DNA from: an uncultured Colwellia sp.
GTDB taxonomy: Bacteria; Pseudomonadota; Gammaproteobacteria; Enterobacterales; Alteromonadaceae
Assembly (NCBI GenBank): GCA_913062815.1
Contig: CAJXWZ010000004.1
Coordinates: 62,001-126,000 of the forward strand
Direction: 5' to 3'
Length of the DNA: 64,000 nt
In this document: piece by piece, positions 17,133 through 26,434 of the stretch
Position numbering within the stretch: position 1 is the stretch's first letter
Layout of the letters: every line of letters begins with the position of its first letter
The notes under the pieces: model-generated
The model's input: only the letters and a program-made list of their open reading frames with translations
The model's database searches: none
Told to the model about the DNA's origin: nothing
Position numbers and translations under genes: made by a program

Positions 17133-17756
17133 CTATAATTTATCATTATCTTGATTATGCTGAGGTTTACTCATCACATTCGAGGTTATTTCAATACTAT
17201 CTTCTATTGCATTGCTTAGCTCTTCATCTTCAACATCCATATATTTATTTAGAAATAGAATTGTGATAATGGAAAATACAAACATTAAACCAGTTAAACC
17301 AAATACTTTGAAATTAACCCAAGTATCAAGATCAAAGTTAAAAGCAACATACCAATTGAGAGCAGCGATAAAAGCGAAAAAGATAGCCCAAGAAATATTG
17401 AGTTTAGTCCAAACTTTGTCAGGTAATGTTAATGATTCTTGTAAAAACTGCTTGATAATATTCTTGTTAAAAACATGATTACTCACCAAGAGTGCTATGG
17501 AAAAAAACAAATTAATAATGGTCACTTTCCATTTTATAAAAGCATCATTTTGCAAATAAATGGTTAAGCCGCCAAAAACTAACACTAAGGAAAATATTAC
17601 CCAGTGCCTGGTCGGTATTTTTTCTTTTTTGAATCGATAATAGCCTAATTGTAAAGTCGTAGTAAAAATTAACGATGCGGTAGCCCAATAAAAGTCGGCA
17701 AATTTATTGACGATAAAAAATATAATTAAGGGGAGGTATTCAAGAAGTAGGTGCAT
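17133..17756 (-). CDS. yciB: Septation protein A family (YciB/IspZ)
   Basis: Inner-membrane protein of 207 residues with about five to six hydrophobic segments. It carries the family landmarks [20 protein letters not shown] at the N-terminus, W at [12 protein letters not shown], and [20 protein letters not shown]. YciB links cell envelope synthesis with division proteins in E. coli. The C-terminal ~30 residues are polar and acidic and extend beyond the ~180-residue E. coli protein. It heads an operon with yciI. Confidence 0.92.
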   Translation of the reverse strand: MHLLLEYLPLIIFFIVNKFADFYWATASLIFTTTLQLGYYRFKKEKIPTRHWVIFSLVLVFGGLTIYLQNDAFIKWKVTIINLFFSIALLVSNHVFNKNIIKQFLQESLTLPDKVWTKLNISWAIFFAFIAALNWYVAFNFDLDTWVNFKVFGLTGLMFVFSIITILFLNKYMDVEDEELSNAIEDSIEITSNVMSKPQHNQDNDKL

Positions 17757-18088
17757 ATAAAAATAAGGTAAAATAAGTCGAAAGCTGATTCTAACGAAAC
17801 TCCCGGTACTTTAAAAGTTAAAGCTGAAAGTGATTAGCAATAATATGGATTAAAATTTAATATACTAAGTCAAAAATAATCCAAAGGTGTAAATCTCTTA
17901 GCACCTGTTGATAGTCATCGCACCATACTTAACTAAGCTAATGATAAAAACTATACTTACACCAAGATTGATGTACTACACATTTTTAATGCTAAATACC
18001 CCAAACTAATATTCACATTTTCTAACAAAATAATCGTCTTTTTAGTGAGTTGACCTATAGTTTGTTTCACTGGTAATTTTTGTATGGG
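17757..18088. other. 332-bp intergenic region between divergent yciB and the globin gene
   Basis: AT-rich, with no frame of note. A small AGGTG/CACCT stem occurs near 17886-17910. It must hold the promoters for both divergent genes, but I cannot assign -10/-35 boxes with confidence. Confidence 0.4.
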
Positions 18089-18529
18089 ATGAACATGACA
18101 AATTTAGCGCAATTTGAACGAATGGGAGGCCGTGAAAGTTTGATTAAAATTAACAAATGTTTTTACGACAAAGTCTATCAACACCCTTGGTTAAAACAAT
18201 ACTTTATTGAAATACCCCAACAACATATTGAAGATCAACAAATAGATTTTATGCAAAAGGTGTTAGGTGGCAGTAATGTCTATATAGGCAAACCACCACC
18301 AGCAACCCATAAACACATGTTTATTCCCAATGAATTGTTTGAAATACGGCAACAACTACTGATGGAAGCCTTTACTGAAACCAATGCTAATGCACAACTT
18401 GTTGATAAATGGTTAGCGTTAGATGAGTCATTTCGTCGTCATATTGTCAATAGTACCGCAAAAGAATGTACCCCTCGTTTTAAAACTGATCCTATTCTAG
18501 ATTTTCAAAAGCCAACTGAGTCTTCATAA
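18089..18529 (+). CDS. Truncated-hemoglobin-like protein
   Basis: A 146-residue heme protein of the truncated-globin superfamily. It starts with the usual FERMGGRESLIKINKCFYDKV helix region, has the QQIDFMQKVLGG segment, and contains a His pair (His74, His76) in PPPATHKHMFI, where the proximal heme ligand is expected. Such proteins bind O2 or NO. The frame also opens at a TTG (18080) and at ATG 18095; I chose ATG 18089 but the exact start is uncertain. It stands just upstream of a chemosensory operon whose receptor carries another globin. Confidence 0.78.
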   Translation: MNMTNLAQFERMGGRESLIKINKCFYDKVYQHPWLKQYFIEIPQQHIEDQQIDFMQKVLGGSNVYIGKPPPATHKHMFIPNELFEIRQQLLMEAFTETNANAQLVDKWLALDESFRRHIVNSTAKECTPRFKTDPILDFQKPTESS

Positions 18530-18869
18530 GCTTACCTAAGCCAAGTTTGACCATGTATATTTCAACCAAAGGTAATTATTTATCTTAAACCATTAAAAAC
18601 AAAAAATAAATTCAACTTTCTCCTTGCGATTTTCATCTTCTGTGCTAGCAAATTAAACAGTAAATAATGTTGCTAAAATTAATTACTAAAAATTAATATT
18701 TACTTATTATTCATAGTTATAGCATGACAAAATCTTTTTTTTTCACATTTCTTGATTTAATGGAAATCTGACATATAGTTAAAATCGATGATTAATAAAT
18801 TAGTAAGTTGTTTTTTAAAAACTTAATCATTTTCTTTTAGCTCGATTTATATACGAAAAGGATAGCTTA
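18530..18869. other. 340-bp leader region of the chemosensory operon
   Basis: Very AT-rich and without a gene. A TAAGTT/AACTTA inverted repeat lies near 18806-18830, about 40 bp before the STAS gene. This is the only long gap before the cluster, so its main promoter is expected here. No sigma-28-type flagellar promoter (TAAA...GCCGATAA) was seen. Confidence 0.5.
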
Positions 18870-19148
18870 ATGATCAAGCTCCCCCATGAATTGACCATAG
18901 CCCAAGTAGAAGAATACCGTTTAGAAATTCAGCCCATCATTGACGAGCAATCAACAATTTCTCTTGATGATAGCGATTTAGCACGTATCGACACTATTGG
19001 TGTGCAATTTATTCTAGCGGTTGTTACTTATATTTCAGCGCAAGGAAAAGAGCTTAAGTGGGATTCTAAGTCGAAGGCTTTGCGTCAAAGCATTGAACAA
19101 TTAGGGATTAAAGAAGCCATTTTGATAGAACATTTACCCGATCACTAA
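18870..19148 (+). CDS. STAS-domain protein at head of che operon
   Basis: A 92-residue single-domain STAS protein. At the position of the phospho-Ser loop of anti-anti-sigma factors (D-S-S-G) it reads D41-T-I-G44, so the second Ser is Ile43 and normal RsbV-type phosphorylation is unlikely; MlaB-type STAS proteins show a similar D-T-x-G loop. Such proteins are often the first gene of Che2-like operons, with unknown function. It begins with an AAAGGATAG ribosome-binding site and is 81 bp ahead of cheY. Confidence 0.82.
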   Translation: MIKLPHELTIAQVEEYRLEIQPIIDEQSTISLDDSDLARIDTIGVQFILAVVTYISAQGKELKWDSKSKALRQSIEQLGIKEAILIEHLPDH

Positions 19149-19177
19149 ATAACGAGTTAAACAGTAGACTTTATAAA

Positions 19178-19198
19178 GTTCTGTAAATTATACAGAGC
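19178..19198. repeat. Inverted repeat between STAS gene and cheY
   Basis: TCTGTA / TACAGA arms (19180-19185, 19191-19196) around AATTA, extendable by one wobble and one G-C pair. It lacks a T tract, so it is not a plain terminator. It could be an RNA hairpin that sets relative expression or an operator. Confidence 0.45.
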
Positions 19199-19229
19199 TC
19201 AATAAGTAGAATGAAAGAGGAAAAAGATT

Positions 19230-19592
19230 ATGGCAAACGTCCTGGTTGTAGATGACTCTAATTCGATTAGAGATATGGTCAGTTTTACACTTAAAAGTGC
19301 TGGTTTCCAGACCGTTGAAGCAAAAGATGGCTGTGATGGATTATCTAAAGCGCAATCAGGACAGTTTGATCTGGTTATTTCAGATGTCAATATGCCTAAC
19401 ATGGATGGCATCACCTTATGCGGCGAGCTTCGCAAGCTGCCAAACTTTAAATTTACGCCCATTTTAATGTTGACGACAGAAAGTTCAACTGACATGAAAA
19501 TGCGTGGCAAGTCTGCTGGTGCAACAGGTTGGTTAGTTAAACCTTTCAATCCTGAAAAATTACTAGCAACAATAAAAAGAGTGGTTCGCTAA
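19230..19592 (+). CDS. cheY: Chemotaxis response regulator CheY
   Basis: A 120-residue stand-alone receiver. Acidic pocket Asp8-Asp9, phosphoacceptor Asp52 (SDVNMPNMDG), the Thr82/Thr83 switch and Lys104 (VKPF) are all present. As the receiver next to cheA it is the likely phosphate acceptor of this pathway. In Che2/F7-like systems such CheY proteins often do not control the flagellar motor; whether this one binds FliM cannot be told from sequence. Confidence 0.93.
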   Translation: MANVLVVDDSNSIRDMVSFTLKSAGFQTVEAKDGCDGLSKAQSGQFDLVISDVNMPNMDGITLCGELRKLPNFKFTPILMLTTESSTDMKMRGKSAGATGWLVKPFNPEKLLATIKRVVR

Positions 19593-19623
19593 TCGCTACA
19601 AGTACCCTATAAAGGCAAACATT

Positions 19624-21756
19624 ATGAGCGTCGATTTATCCCAATTTATACCTAGCTTTTTAGAAGAAAGCTTCGAAGGCTTAGAGCTTATGGAATCAAG
19701 CCTGCTGGATTTAAAAGCAGGCGATCATGAAACTATTCATTCAATATTCAGAGCTGCCCATTCCATTAAAGGTGGAGCCGGAACTTTTGGCTTTGAATCG
19801 GTTACCGAGTTTACCCATTTAGTGGAAACATTACTCGACGAAATGCGTGATGGCCGTCGTGAAGTCGATCCTAAAGATATTGAAATATTACTAACATCGG
19901 TTGATTGCATGCGCTTACTTATAGAGGCGGCAAGAGATGATGAAGAATATGATGAAGAAAAAGTTAATCAAACTACCAGACAATTGGCGCAAACCCTAGT
20001 AAATGAAGATGGCACTGGTGAATCGAGTGCATCAGTTAAGAATAGTCATAACAATGCTAGTGCAAGTGATAATGATACCGAACAGTTATCAACCTTTAAA
20101 ATTCACTTTGTGCCTGAGCACAACCTTGCAAAAACAGGTAATGATCCACTCTTCTTATTTAATGCCCTGGCAGATCTTGGCGAATTAACCACGATTGCCA
20201 ATACTAGTGAGCTCCCCGCATTAACAGATATAGACCCCCAAGAGCTGTATCTGAGTTGGGACTTAACACTGACAACAACGGCAAGTGAAGCAGATATTAA
20301 TGAAGTCTTTGAATGGGTAGAAGATGAATGCCACTTAGAGATAACTAAAGCAGGAGATGACAATAGTGCAGAGTTAGCACAAGCAGAGCAAGAGCCCGTG
20401 GAGGTTGAAGAGCCAACCCAAGAATCCCAACAGCAAAGTTCGCCGCCGCTACCGGTAGAGGCAGATGAAGTTGCTCAACCGGCAGACATTCAAAAATCTG
20501 ACAGCAAACCCAAAGCAAAAGCAAAAGTTGAAGTGAGCTCAATCAGAGTGGGGGTTGATAAAGTTGATAGCTTAATCAACTTAGTTGGCGAATTGGTTAT
20601 CACCCAATCTATGTTGTCTGAGCTCGGCAGCGATTTTCAAATGGATAAGCTTGAACGTTTAACGAGTGGTTTAGAGCAACTTTTGCAAAATACTAAAGAA
20701 TTGCAAGAGAGTGTTATGCGCATTCGAATGCTACCGATAAGTTTTGCCTTCAATCGTTTCCCACGTTTAGTACATGACTTAGCCAACAAAACGGGTAAAG
20801 AGATGGAGTTGGTCATTAAAGGGGAGCAGACCGAATTAGACAAAACGGTCATGGAACAAATTGGCGACCCATTAGTGCATCTAGTCAGAAACGCCGTTGA
20901 CCATGGTATTGAACCCTCTGAGGTAAGACTGGCTAATGGCAAGTCAGCAAAAGGCACCATAGCGCTCGATGCCTACCATCAAGGCGGCAATATAGTTATT
21001 GAAATTGCTGATGATGGCGGTGGTATTAATAGAGAGAAAGTGTTCGCCAAAGCGGTAGAAAAAGGCATTGTAGAACCAAATAGTACGCTAAATGACAGCC
21101 AAGTATTTGATCTGCTATTCGAACCGGGTTTTTCTACTGCTGATCAAGTCACCGATATTTCGGGTCGGGGCGTTGGCATGGATGTGGTTAAACGAAACAT
21201 TCAGTCATTAGGTGGTCGCATTCAAGTTGAATCAACCATAGGCGAAGGCAGTTGTTTTAAGGTCAATTTACCGCTAACTCTTGCTATTTTAGATGGACAA
21301 CTGGTTAAGGTTGGTACCGAGACTTACATCATACCGTTAATTTCTATTGTTGAGTCATTGCAAGTTGATAAAGAACTGCTAAACAAAGTCTCAGGTGATA
21401 TGACCTTGTATCGCCTACGTGACGAGAATGTACCAATTTTACCGGTATATCAGTTATTTGGCTTAACAACAGACTTCACTGAAATAGATAACGCGTTACT
21501 GGTGGTAGTAGAAGCTGACGGACAAAAAGTAGGGCTTATGGTAGACCATTTGCTGGCCCAACAGCAAGTGGTGATAAAAAGCTTAAAAGATAATTATCAA
21601 CAAGTTATTGGTATCTCTGGCGCAACCATTTTAGGAGATGGCTCAGTTGCTATGATTTTAGACATACCAGGCATGATCCAAATGGCGCTTAGCTCTGCCC
21701 AAACTAACCCAACTAACGGTAAGTTACGTCAAAGAAACATTAGGGAGCATAGTTAA
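19624..21756 (+). CDS. cheA: Chemotaxis histidine kinase CheA
   Basis: Cytoplasmic kinase, 710 residues. Domains in order: Hpt (about 5-110) with phospho-His46 in RAAHSIKGGAGTFGF; a CheY-docking P2-like domain (about 155-245); a Pro/Gln/Glu-rich linker; the dimerisation helices (about 305-370); the ATPase with N-box HLVRNAVDHGIEP (about 420) and GRGVGMDVV; and a C-terminal CheW-like domain. There is no C-terminal receiver. Its stop overlaps the first cheW start in TAATG. All kinase residues look intact. Confidence 0.96.
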   Translation: MSVDLSQFIPSFLEESFEGLELMESSLLDLKAGDHETIHSIFRAAHSIKGGAGTFGFESVTEFTHLVETLLDEMRDGRREVDPKDIEILLTSVDCMRLLIEAARDDEEYDEEKVNQTTRQLAQTLVNEDGTGESSASVKNSHNNASASDNDTEQLSTFKIHFVPEHNLAKTGNDPLFLFNALADLGELTTIANTSELPALTDIDPQELYLSWDLTLTTTASEADINEVFEWVEDECHLEITKAGDDNSAELAQAEQEPVEVEEPTQESQQQSSPPLPVEADEVAQPADIQKSDSKPKAKAKVEVSSIRVGVDKVDSLINLVGELVITQSMLSELGSDFQMDKLERLTSGLEQLLQNTKELQESVMRIRMLPISFAFNRFPRLVHDLANKTGKEMELVIKGEQTELDKTVMEQIGDPLVHLVRNAVDHGIEPSEVRLANGKSAKGTIALDAYHQGGNIVIEIADDGGGINREKVFAKAVEKGIVEPNSTLNDSQVFDLLFEPGFSTADQVTDISGRGVGMDVVKRNIQSLGGRIQVESTIGEGSCFKVNLPLTLAILDGQLVKVGTETYIIPLISIVESLQVDKELLNKVSGDMTLYRLRDENVPILPVYQLFGLTTDFTEIDNALLVVVEADGQKVGLMVDHLLAQQQVVIKSLKDNYQQVIGISGATILGDGSVAMILDIPGMIQMALSSAQTNPTNGKLRQRNIREHS

Positions 21757-22283
21757 TGGATATTCAAGATCTCGCGGTAGATATTCCAGCGGAAGGTGAA
21801 CATGCCATGGAAGGCATAGATTTTATTACTAGCGGCGAACAATATTTAACCTTTTTACTCGCCAATGAGCAGTACGCGGTTGATATTTTATGTGTTGAAG
21901 AAATTAGAAGCTGGGAAGTGCCAACCAAAATTCCTAATGCACCTGGATATATAAAAGGCGTCATCAATATGCGTGGTGTCATCGTGCCTATTGTTGATTT
22001 AAGACTCAAATTCAAAATTGGTGAGGCAAATTACCAGGAAACAACCGTGGTTATTGTACTTACTTATAATGTAAATGATTCCTCAAGAACAATTGGTTTT
22101 GTCGTTGACGCGGTATCAGATGTACTCAATGTTGAAACCAATGAGATTCAAAACTCACCTGCCTTTGGTGGTTGTGTACAACCTCAGTACATAGATGGAC
22201 TGATTAACGTGGGTAAAAATGTGGTCACATTATTAAATGTTGAGCAATTACAAAAAGTGGAACAACACGCCGCGACACATTAA
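21756..22283 (+). CDS. cheW: Coupling protein CheW (first copy)
   Basis: A 175-residue adaptor linking receptors to CheA. It carries the CheW core GVINMRGVIVPIVDLRLKF, preceded by a roughly 25-residue acidic N-terminal extension (DIQDLAVDIPAEGEHAMEG). Translation is coupled to cheA through the TAATG overlap. It differs clearly from the second copy 17 bp downstream, so the two are probably specialised and not redundant. Confidence 0.95.
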   Translation: MDIQDLAVDIPAEGEHAMEGIDFITSGEQYLTFLLANEQYAVDILCVEEIRSWEVPTKIPNAPGYIKGVINMRGVIVPIVDLRLKFKIGEANYQETTVVIVLTYNVNDSSRTIGFVVDAVSDVLNVETNEIQNSPAFGGCVQPQYIDGLINVGKNVVTLLNVEQLQKVEQHAATH

Positions 22284-22300
22284 CAAAAGGAAGCAATAAG

Positions 22301-22828
22301 ATGGTTGATATAGAACAAGAGTATCTTACCTTTCTACTGCAAGGTGAAGAATATGGTGTGGATATTTTATGCGTGCAAGAAATTCGCGTCTGGAGTTCAG
22401 TAACCGAATTACCGAGTAAACCAAGCTACATGAAAGGAGTTATTAATTTGCGGGGTGTCATCATTCCCATTATTGACTTACGTGTGCGCTTTGGTAAAGA
22501 GCCCTTAGATTATACCGAACAAACTGTCACCATTATTTTGCGGCAACAATCAAGTGAACGCACCATGGTGGTAGGCATAGTGGTTGATGCGGTTTCAGAA
22601 GTTTATAAATTTGATAGTAAGTCAATCAGAAACGCACCGGCATTTGGTAATAATATCGATAGCTGCTTTTTGAAAGGTTTAGCATCGATTGAAGAAAAAC
22701 TCATTATCTTGCTTGATAGCAACGTACTCCTCAATGAAGACGATTTATATTGCATTGATAAGTCTCAAGTTAATACGAATAAAATAGCAGAGCAGTCAAA
22801 ATTACAAGCCGAAGAGCATGCACAATAA
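22301..22828 (+). CDS. cheW: Coupling protein CheW (second copy)
   Basis: A second CheW of 175 residues, without the N-terminal extension of the first but with a C-terminal tail of about 30 polar residues. The core reads GVINLRGVIIPIIDLRVRFG. Two CheW genes directly before the receptor gene are also found in Pseudomonas Che2-like clusters. An AAAGGAAG ribosome-binding site precedes the ATG. Confidence 0.95.
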   Translation: MVDIEQEYLTFLLQGEEYGVDILCVQEIRVWSSVTELPSKPSYMKGVINLRGVIIPIIDLRVRFGKEPLDYTEQTVTIILRQQSSERTMVVGIVVDAVSEVYKFDSKSIRNAPAFGNNIDSCFLKGLASIEEKLIILLDSNVLLNEDDLYCIDKSQVNTNKIAEQSKLQAEEHAQ

Positions 22829-22900
22829 AGAGTTTAACGCTAAGCAAAGTAAACGCGCGTAATTTAGACAGATAAACCATTAATAAAAATAGGAAAACTT

Positions 22901-25900
22901 ATGACACCAAAACAAATAAGTTTAGTTAAAACGAGTTGGGAAAAAGTATTACCCATTGCCCCACAAGCAGCGGATATATTTTATACGACACTTTTTGAAA
23001 TGGATCCTGCATTGAAGGCGTTATTTCCTAACGACTTGACCGAACAAGGCACAAAATTAATGGCGATGATAGACACGGCCGTTAAGTTGCTTGATAAACC
23101 CGATAAATTAATTCCTGCAGTACAAAAACTAGGTGAAAGACACTTAGGTTATGGCACGATGCCAGAACACTACGATACCGTTGGCGCGGCTTTAATCAAA
23201 ACGCTAGCCACAGGGCTAGGCAAAGATTTTACCGCACCTGTTAAAAAAGCTTGGACAGCAGTATATACCACCCTTGCAACCACAATGATTGATGCAGCAA
23301 ATGCCGCAGCAAATAACACTGATAAAGGATCTACCATGGACATGAAAACTGCGCACGAGAGCCAAAGTGACGAAATTTCTTCATCACTTAAAGGTGCCAT
23401 TGATCAATCTGCTACTGCTTTTATTATGATTGACCGAGATTTTAATATTACCTACGCCAATGACGCTACCTTAGCATTATTGAAAAAGCATGAAGCCACC
23501 TTTGCTGATAACTGGCCAGGCTTTAGCGCTGACGCCGACAAAATTATGGGGGCCAATATCGATGGTTTTCATAAAAACCCGGCCCATCAACGCAAAATGC
23601 TCGATGACCCGAATAATTTACCTTACAGCACAGAAATCACCATTAAACATTTAGCGTTTGAGCTAAATGTAAGTGCAATTCTAGACGCCTCGGGGAAATA
23701 TGTTGGCAATGCCCTTGAGTGGAAGGAAATCACCCAAGCCCGCATTCAAACCAATAAAGCCGCACAGTTACAAGGTGCGCTTGACCAATCAGGTACCGCG
23801 AATATCATGATTGACCGTGATTTCAATATCACCTACGCCAACGACGCGACGCTTGCCTTATTAAAAGAGCATGAAGTCACCTTTGCTGAGAATTGGCCTG
23901 GCTTTAAAGCCGACCCTGAAGTGATTATTGGTACCAACATTGATACCTTCCATAAAAATCCGGCGCATCAGCGTAAAATGCTTGATGACCCGAATAACTT
24001 ACCGTATCAAACTGATATCACTATTAAGCATTTAACTTTTGAATTAAATGTTACCGCTATTACCGATGCTGACGGTGAATATATTGGTAATTCGTTAGAG
24101 TGGAAGGATGTAACCCAAGCCCGCATTCAAACCAATAAAGCCGCACAGTTACAAGGTGCGCTTGACCAATCAGGTACCGCGAATATCATGATTGACCGTG
24201 ATTTCAATATCACCTACGCCAACGACGCGACGCTTGCCTTATTAAAAGAGCATGAAGTCACCTTTGCTGAGAATTGGCCTGGCTTTAAAGCCGACCCTGA
24301 AGTGATTATTGGTACCAACATTGATACCTTCCATAAAAATCCGGCGCATCAGCGTAAAATGCTTGATGACCCGAATAACTTACCGTATCAAACTGATATC
24401 ACTATTAAGCATTTAACTTTTGAATTAAATGTTACCGCTATTACCGATGTTGACGGTGAATATATTGGTAATTCGTTAGAGTGGAAGGATGTAACCCAAG
24501 CTCGCGTTCAAGCCGATAAAGCGGCACAGTTGCAGGGAGCTATTGATCAATCGGCCACGGCGAATATCATGATTGATAGAGACTTTACTATTACCTATGC
24601 CAATGCCGCTACCTTAGCGTTATTAAAAGAGCATGAAGTGACTTTTGCACAAAACTGGCCTGGTTTTAAAGCCGACCCAGAAGTGATTATTGGTACCAAC
24701 ATTGATACCTTTCATAAAAATCCGGCACATCAACGTAAGTTATTGTCAGACCCAAGTAATTTACCTTATACAACGGATATCAGCATCAAACATTTAACTT
24801 TTGAGCTAAATGTTACCGCTATTACCGATGTTCAAGGGGCTTACATAGGTAACTCGTTAGAGTGGCAAGATGTCACAGCAGCACGTGAGAAATCAGTTGA
24901 AGTTGGCCGTTTAACATCGACAATGGAAGGCATGACCACTAACGTGATGATGGCCGATATAAAAGGCAATATTGTCTATGCTAACCCAGCAGTAATTACC
25001 ATGCTTAGACGCCGCGAGGCTCAACTGAGAACTGCACTACCCGCATTAAGAGTCGATTCTTTGGTGGGCACTAATTTTGATACCTTCCATAAAAATCCCG
25101 CGCATCAACAAAATTTATTAGGCAACCCTGATAACTTACCTTACACCACAGAAATAACCGTGGTTGGTTTGACCTTCCAATTAATTGCCATCGCACTGAA
25201 AGATGAAGAAGGCAATCACGTTGGTACGGCCATCCAGTGGGTTGATTTAACCGAAGAGAAGGATGCACAAAATCAAATAGATAAATTAATAAGTGATGCA
25301 ACCCAGGGAACCTTAGACACCCGAATTGATACCGAAGAGTATGAAGGTTTTATGAAAGACCTGGGTGAAAATATTAATGGCTTGATGGAAGCGATTATTG
25401 ACCCCATTACCGATGCGATAAATATTGCCCAAGCGCTAGCTGATGGCGATTTAACGCAAACTATGCGTAATGACTATGATGGTGAGTTCTTAGCACTAGC
25501 CAATGCCATGAATGGCTCCATCGATAATTTAAGCAATATGGTTGATGAGATTCGTAATGCTTCAACCAATGTGTTTGATTCTTCTCGCGAAATTGCAGCA
25601 GGTAACAATGAACTAAGCCATAGAACTGAGTCTCAAGCATCAAGTCTTGAAGAAACCGCGTCAGCCATGGAAGAGTTAACCAGTACCGTGCAGCAAAATG
25701 CCGAAAATTCTACTGAAGCAAGTAAGCTATCAACCTCGGTCATGGAAAAAGCAACCAATGGAGGCTCTGTAGTTAGAAATGCCATCACTGCCATGAGTGA
25801 TATTAATAAGTCCAGTAAGAAAATTGCCGACATTATTAGTGTTATTGATGAAATAGCTTTCCAAACGAATTTGCTGGCACTTAATGCCGCAGTTGAAGCG

Positions 25901-26428
25901 GCCAGAGCGGGTGAACAAGGTCGAGGCTTCGCGGTTGTTGCCGCAGAAGTTCGAAATTTAGCCCAACGTTCAGCAGGGGCTGCTAAGGAGATCAAAGGCT
26001 TGATTAATGACAGTGTCGAAGCCGTAGGGCAAGGCACCAAATTAGTGGATGAAACCGGACAAACCTTTGTTGAATTGGTCTCTGCCATAGAAGAAGTGGG
26101 AAGTATGATCACCGACATTGATAATGCTGGTAAAGAGCAATCAGCGGGTATTGGTGAAGTGAGCGCCGCAGTGAGTCAAATGGATGAAATGACCCAACAA
26201 AATGCTGCCCTGGTAGAAGAAGCTGCAGCGTCAAGTAAATCAATGGAAGAACAATCTCAGGCATTACTTGACCAAGTAGCATTTTTCAATAATGGCGAAG
26301 AAGAAGAAGCACCGAAAATTGAATCACCAGTAAGAAGAAAGCCTGCGGCAAAGGCAAGCAGACCAAGAAGATCAAAAGCGACGCCAAGAGTTAAAACGGC
26401 TACTGATCAGGAGTGGGAGGAGTTTTAA
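22901..26428 (+). CDS. Soluble globin-(PAS)5-HAMP-MCP chemoreceptor
   Basis: A 1175-residue cytoplasmic receptor with no membrane segment. Residues 1-135 are a globin resembling neuroglobin/flavohemoglobin heads: Phe42 (CD1), probable distal Gln49 (E7), proximal His81 (F8) in LGERHLGYG. Five PAS-like repeats of ~127 residues follow (about 151-277, 278-404, 405-531, 532-658, 659-780), each with FHKNPAHQ and most with an EWxD-type end strand. HAMP-like segments (about 795-885) lead to an MCP domain whose tip [20 protein letters not shown] is near 985. A basic linker ends in EWEEF, a CheR-tethering tail. The gene sits 6 bp before cheR. Confidence 0.9.
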   Translation: MTPKQISLVKTSWEKVLPIAPQAADIFYTTLFEMDPALKALFPNDLTEQGTKLMAMIDTAVKLLDKPDKLIPAVQKLGERHLGYGTMPEHYDTVGAALIKTLATGLGKDFTAPVKKAWTAVYTTLATTMIDAANAAANNTDKGSTMDMKTAHESQSDEISSSLKGAIDQSATAFIMIDRDFNITYANDATLALLKKHEATFADNWPGFSADADKIMGANIDGFHKNPAHQRKMLDDPNNLPYSTEITIKHLAFELNVSAILDASGKYVGNALEWKEITQARIQTNKAAQLQGALDQSGTANIMIDRDFNITYANDATLALLKEHEVTFAENWPGFKADPEVIIGTNIDTFHKNPAHQRKMLDDPNNLPYQTDITIKHLTFELNVTAITDADGEYIGNSLEWKDVTQARIQTNKAAQLQGALDQSGTANIMIDRDFNITYANDATLALLKEHEVTFAENWPGFKADPEVIIGTNIDTFHKNPAHQRKMLDDPNNLPYQTDITIKHLTFELNVTAITDVDGEYIGNSLEWKDVTQARVQADKAAQLQGAIDQSATANIMIDRDFTITYANAATLALLKEHEVTFAQNWPGFKADPEVIIGTNIDTFHKNPAHQRKLLSDPSNLPYTTDISIKHLTFELNVTAITDVQGAYIGNSLEWQDVTAAREKSVEVGRLTSTMEGMTTNVMMADIKGNIVYANPAVITMLRRREAQLRTALPALRVDSLVGTNFDTFHKNPAHQQNLLGNPDNLPYTTEITVVGLTFQLIAIALKDEEGNHVGTAIQWVDLTEEKDAQNQIDKLISDATQGTLDTRIDTEEYEGFMKDLGENINGLMEAIIDPITDAINIAQALADGDLTQTMRNDYDGEFLALANAMNGSIDNLSNMVDEIRNASTNVFDSSREIAAGNNELSHRTESQASSLEETASAMEELTSTVQQNAENSTEASKLSTSVMEKATNGGSVVRNAITAMSDINKSSKKIADIISVIDEIAFQTNLLALNAAVEAARAGEQGRGFAVVAAEVRNLAQRSAGAAKEIKGLINDSVEAVGQGTKLVDETGQTFVELVSAIEEVGSMITDIDNAGKEQSAGIGEVSAAVSQMDEMTQQNAALVEEAAASSKSMEEQSQALLDQVAFFNNGEEEEAPKIESPVRRKPAAKASRPRRSKATPRVKTATDQEWEEF
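23732..24493 (+). repeat. Two 381-bp tandem copies of a PAS module
   Basis: The units 23732-24112 and 24113-24493 match at every base except one (C at 24069, T at 24450, an Ala/Val change). Each encodes exactly 127 residues, so copy number can change without a frameshift. The flanking PAS repeats are similar in protein but diverged in DNA, so this pair reflects a recent duplication or gene conversion. Confidence 0.97.
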
Positions 26429-26434
26429 CAACTG

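Noticed and set aside
18530..18869. Flagellar sigma-28 promoter for the che operon
   Set aside because: No TAAA-N15-GCCGATAA-like match was found in the gap.
19252..19467. 71-codon plus-strand frame inside cheY
   Set aside because: Out-of-frame shadow of cheY, with no start signal.
23284..25250. Regular repeats that could be mistaken for a CRISPR or satellite array
   Set aside because: Repeats are 381 bp, in frame, and encode PAS domains; there are no spacers or cas genes.
25633..26118. 161-codon minus-strand open frame over the receptor's MCP domain
   Set aside because: Lies fully opposite the conserved MCP signalling region, whose coding frame is certain; no ribosome-binding site.
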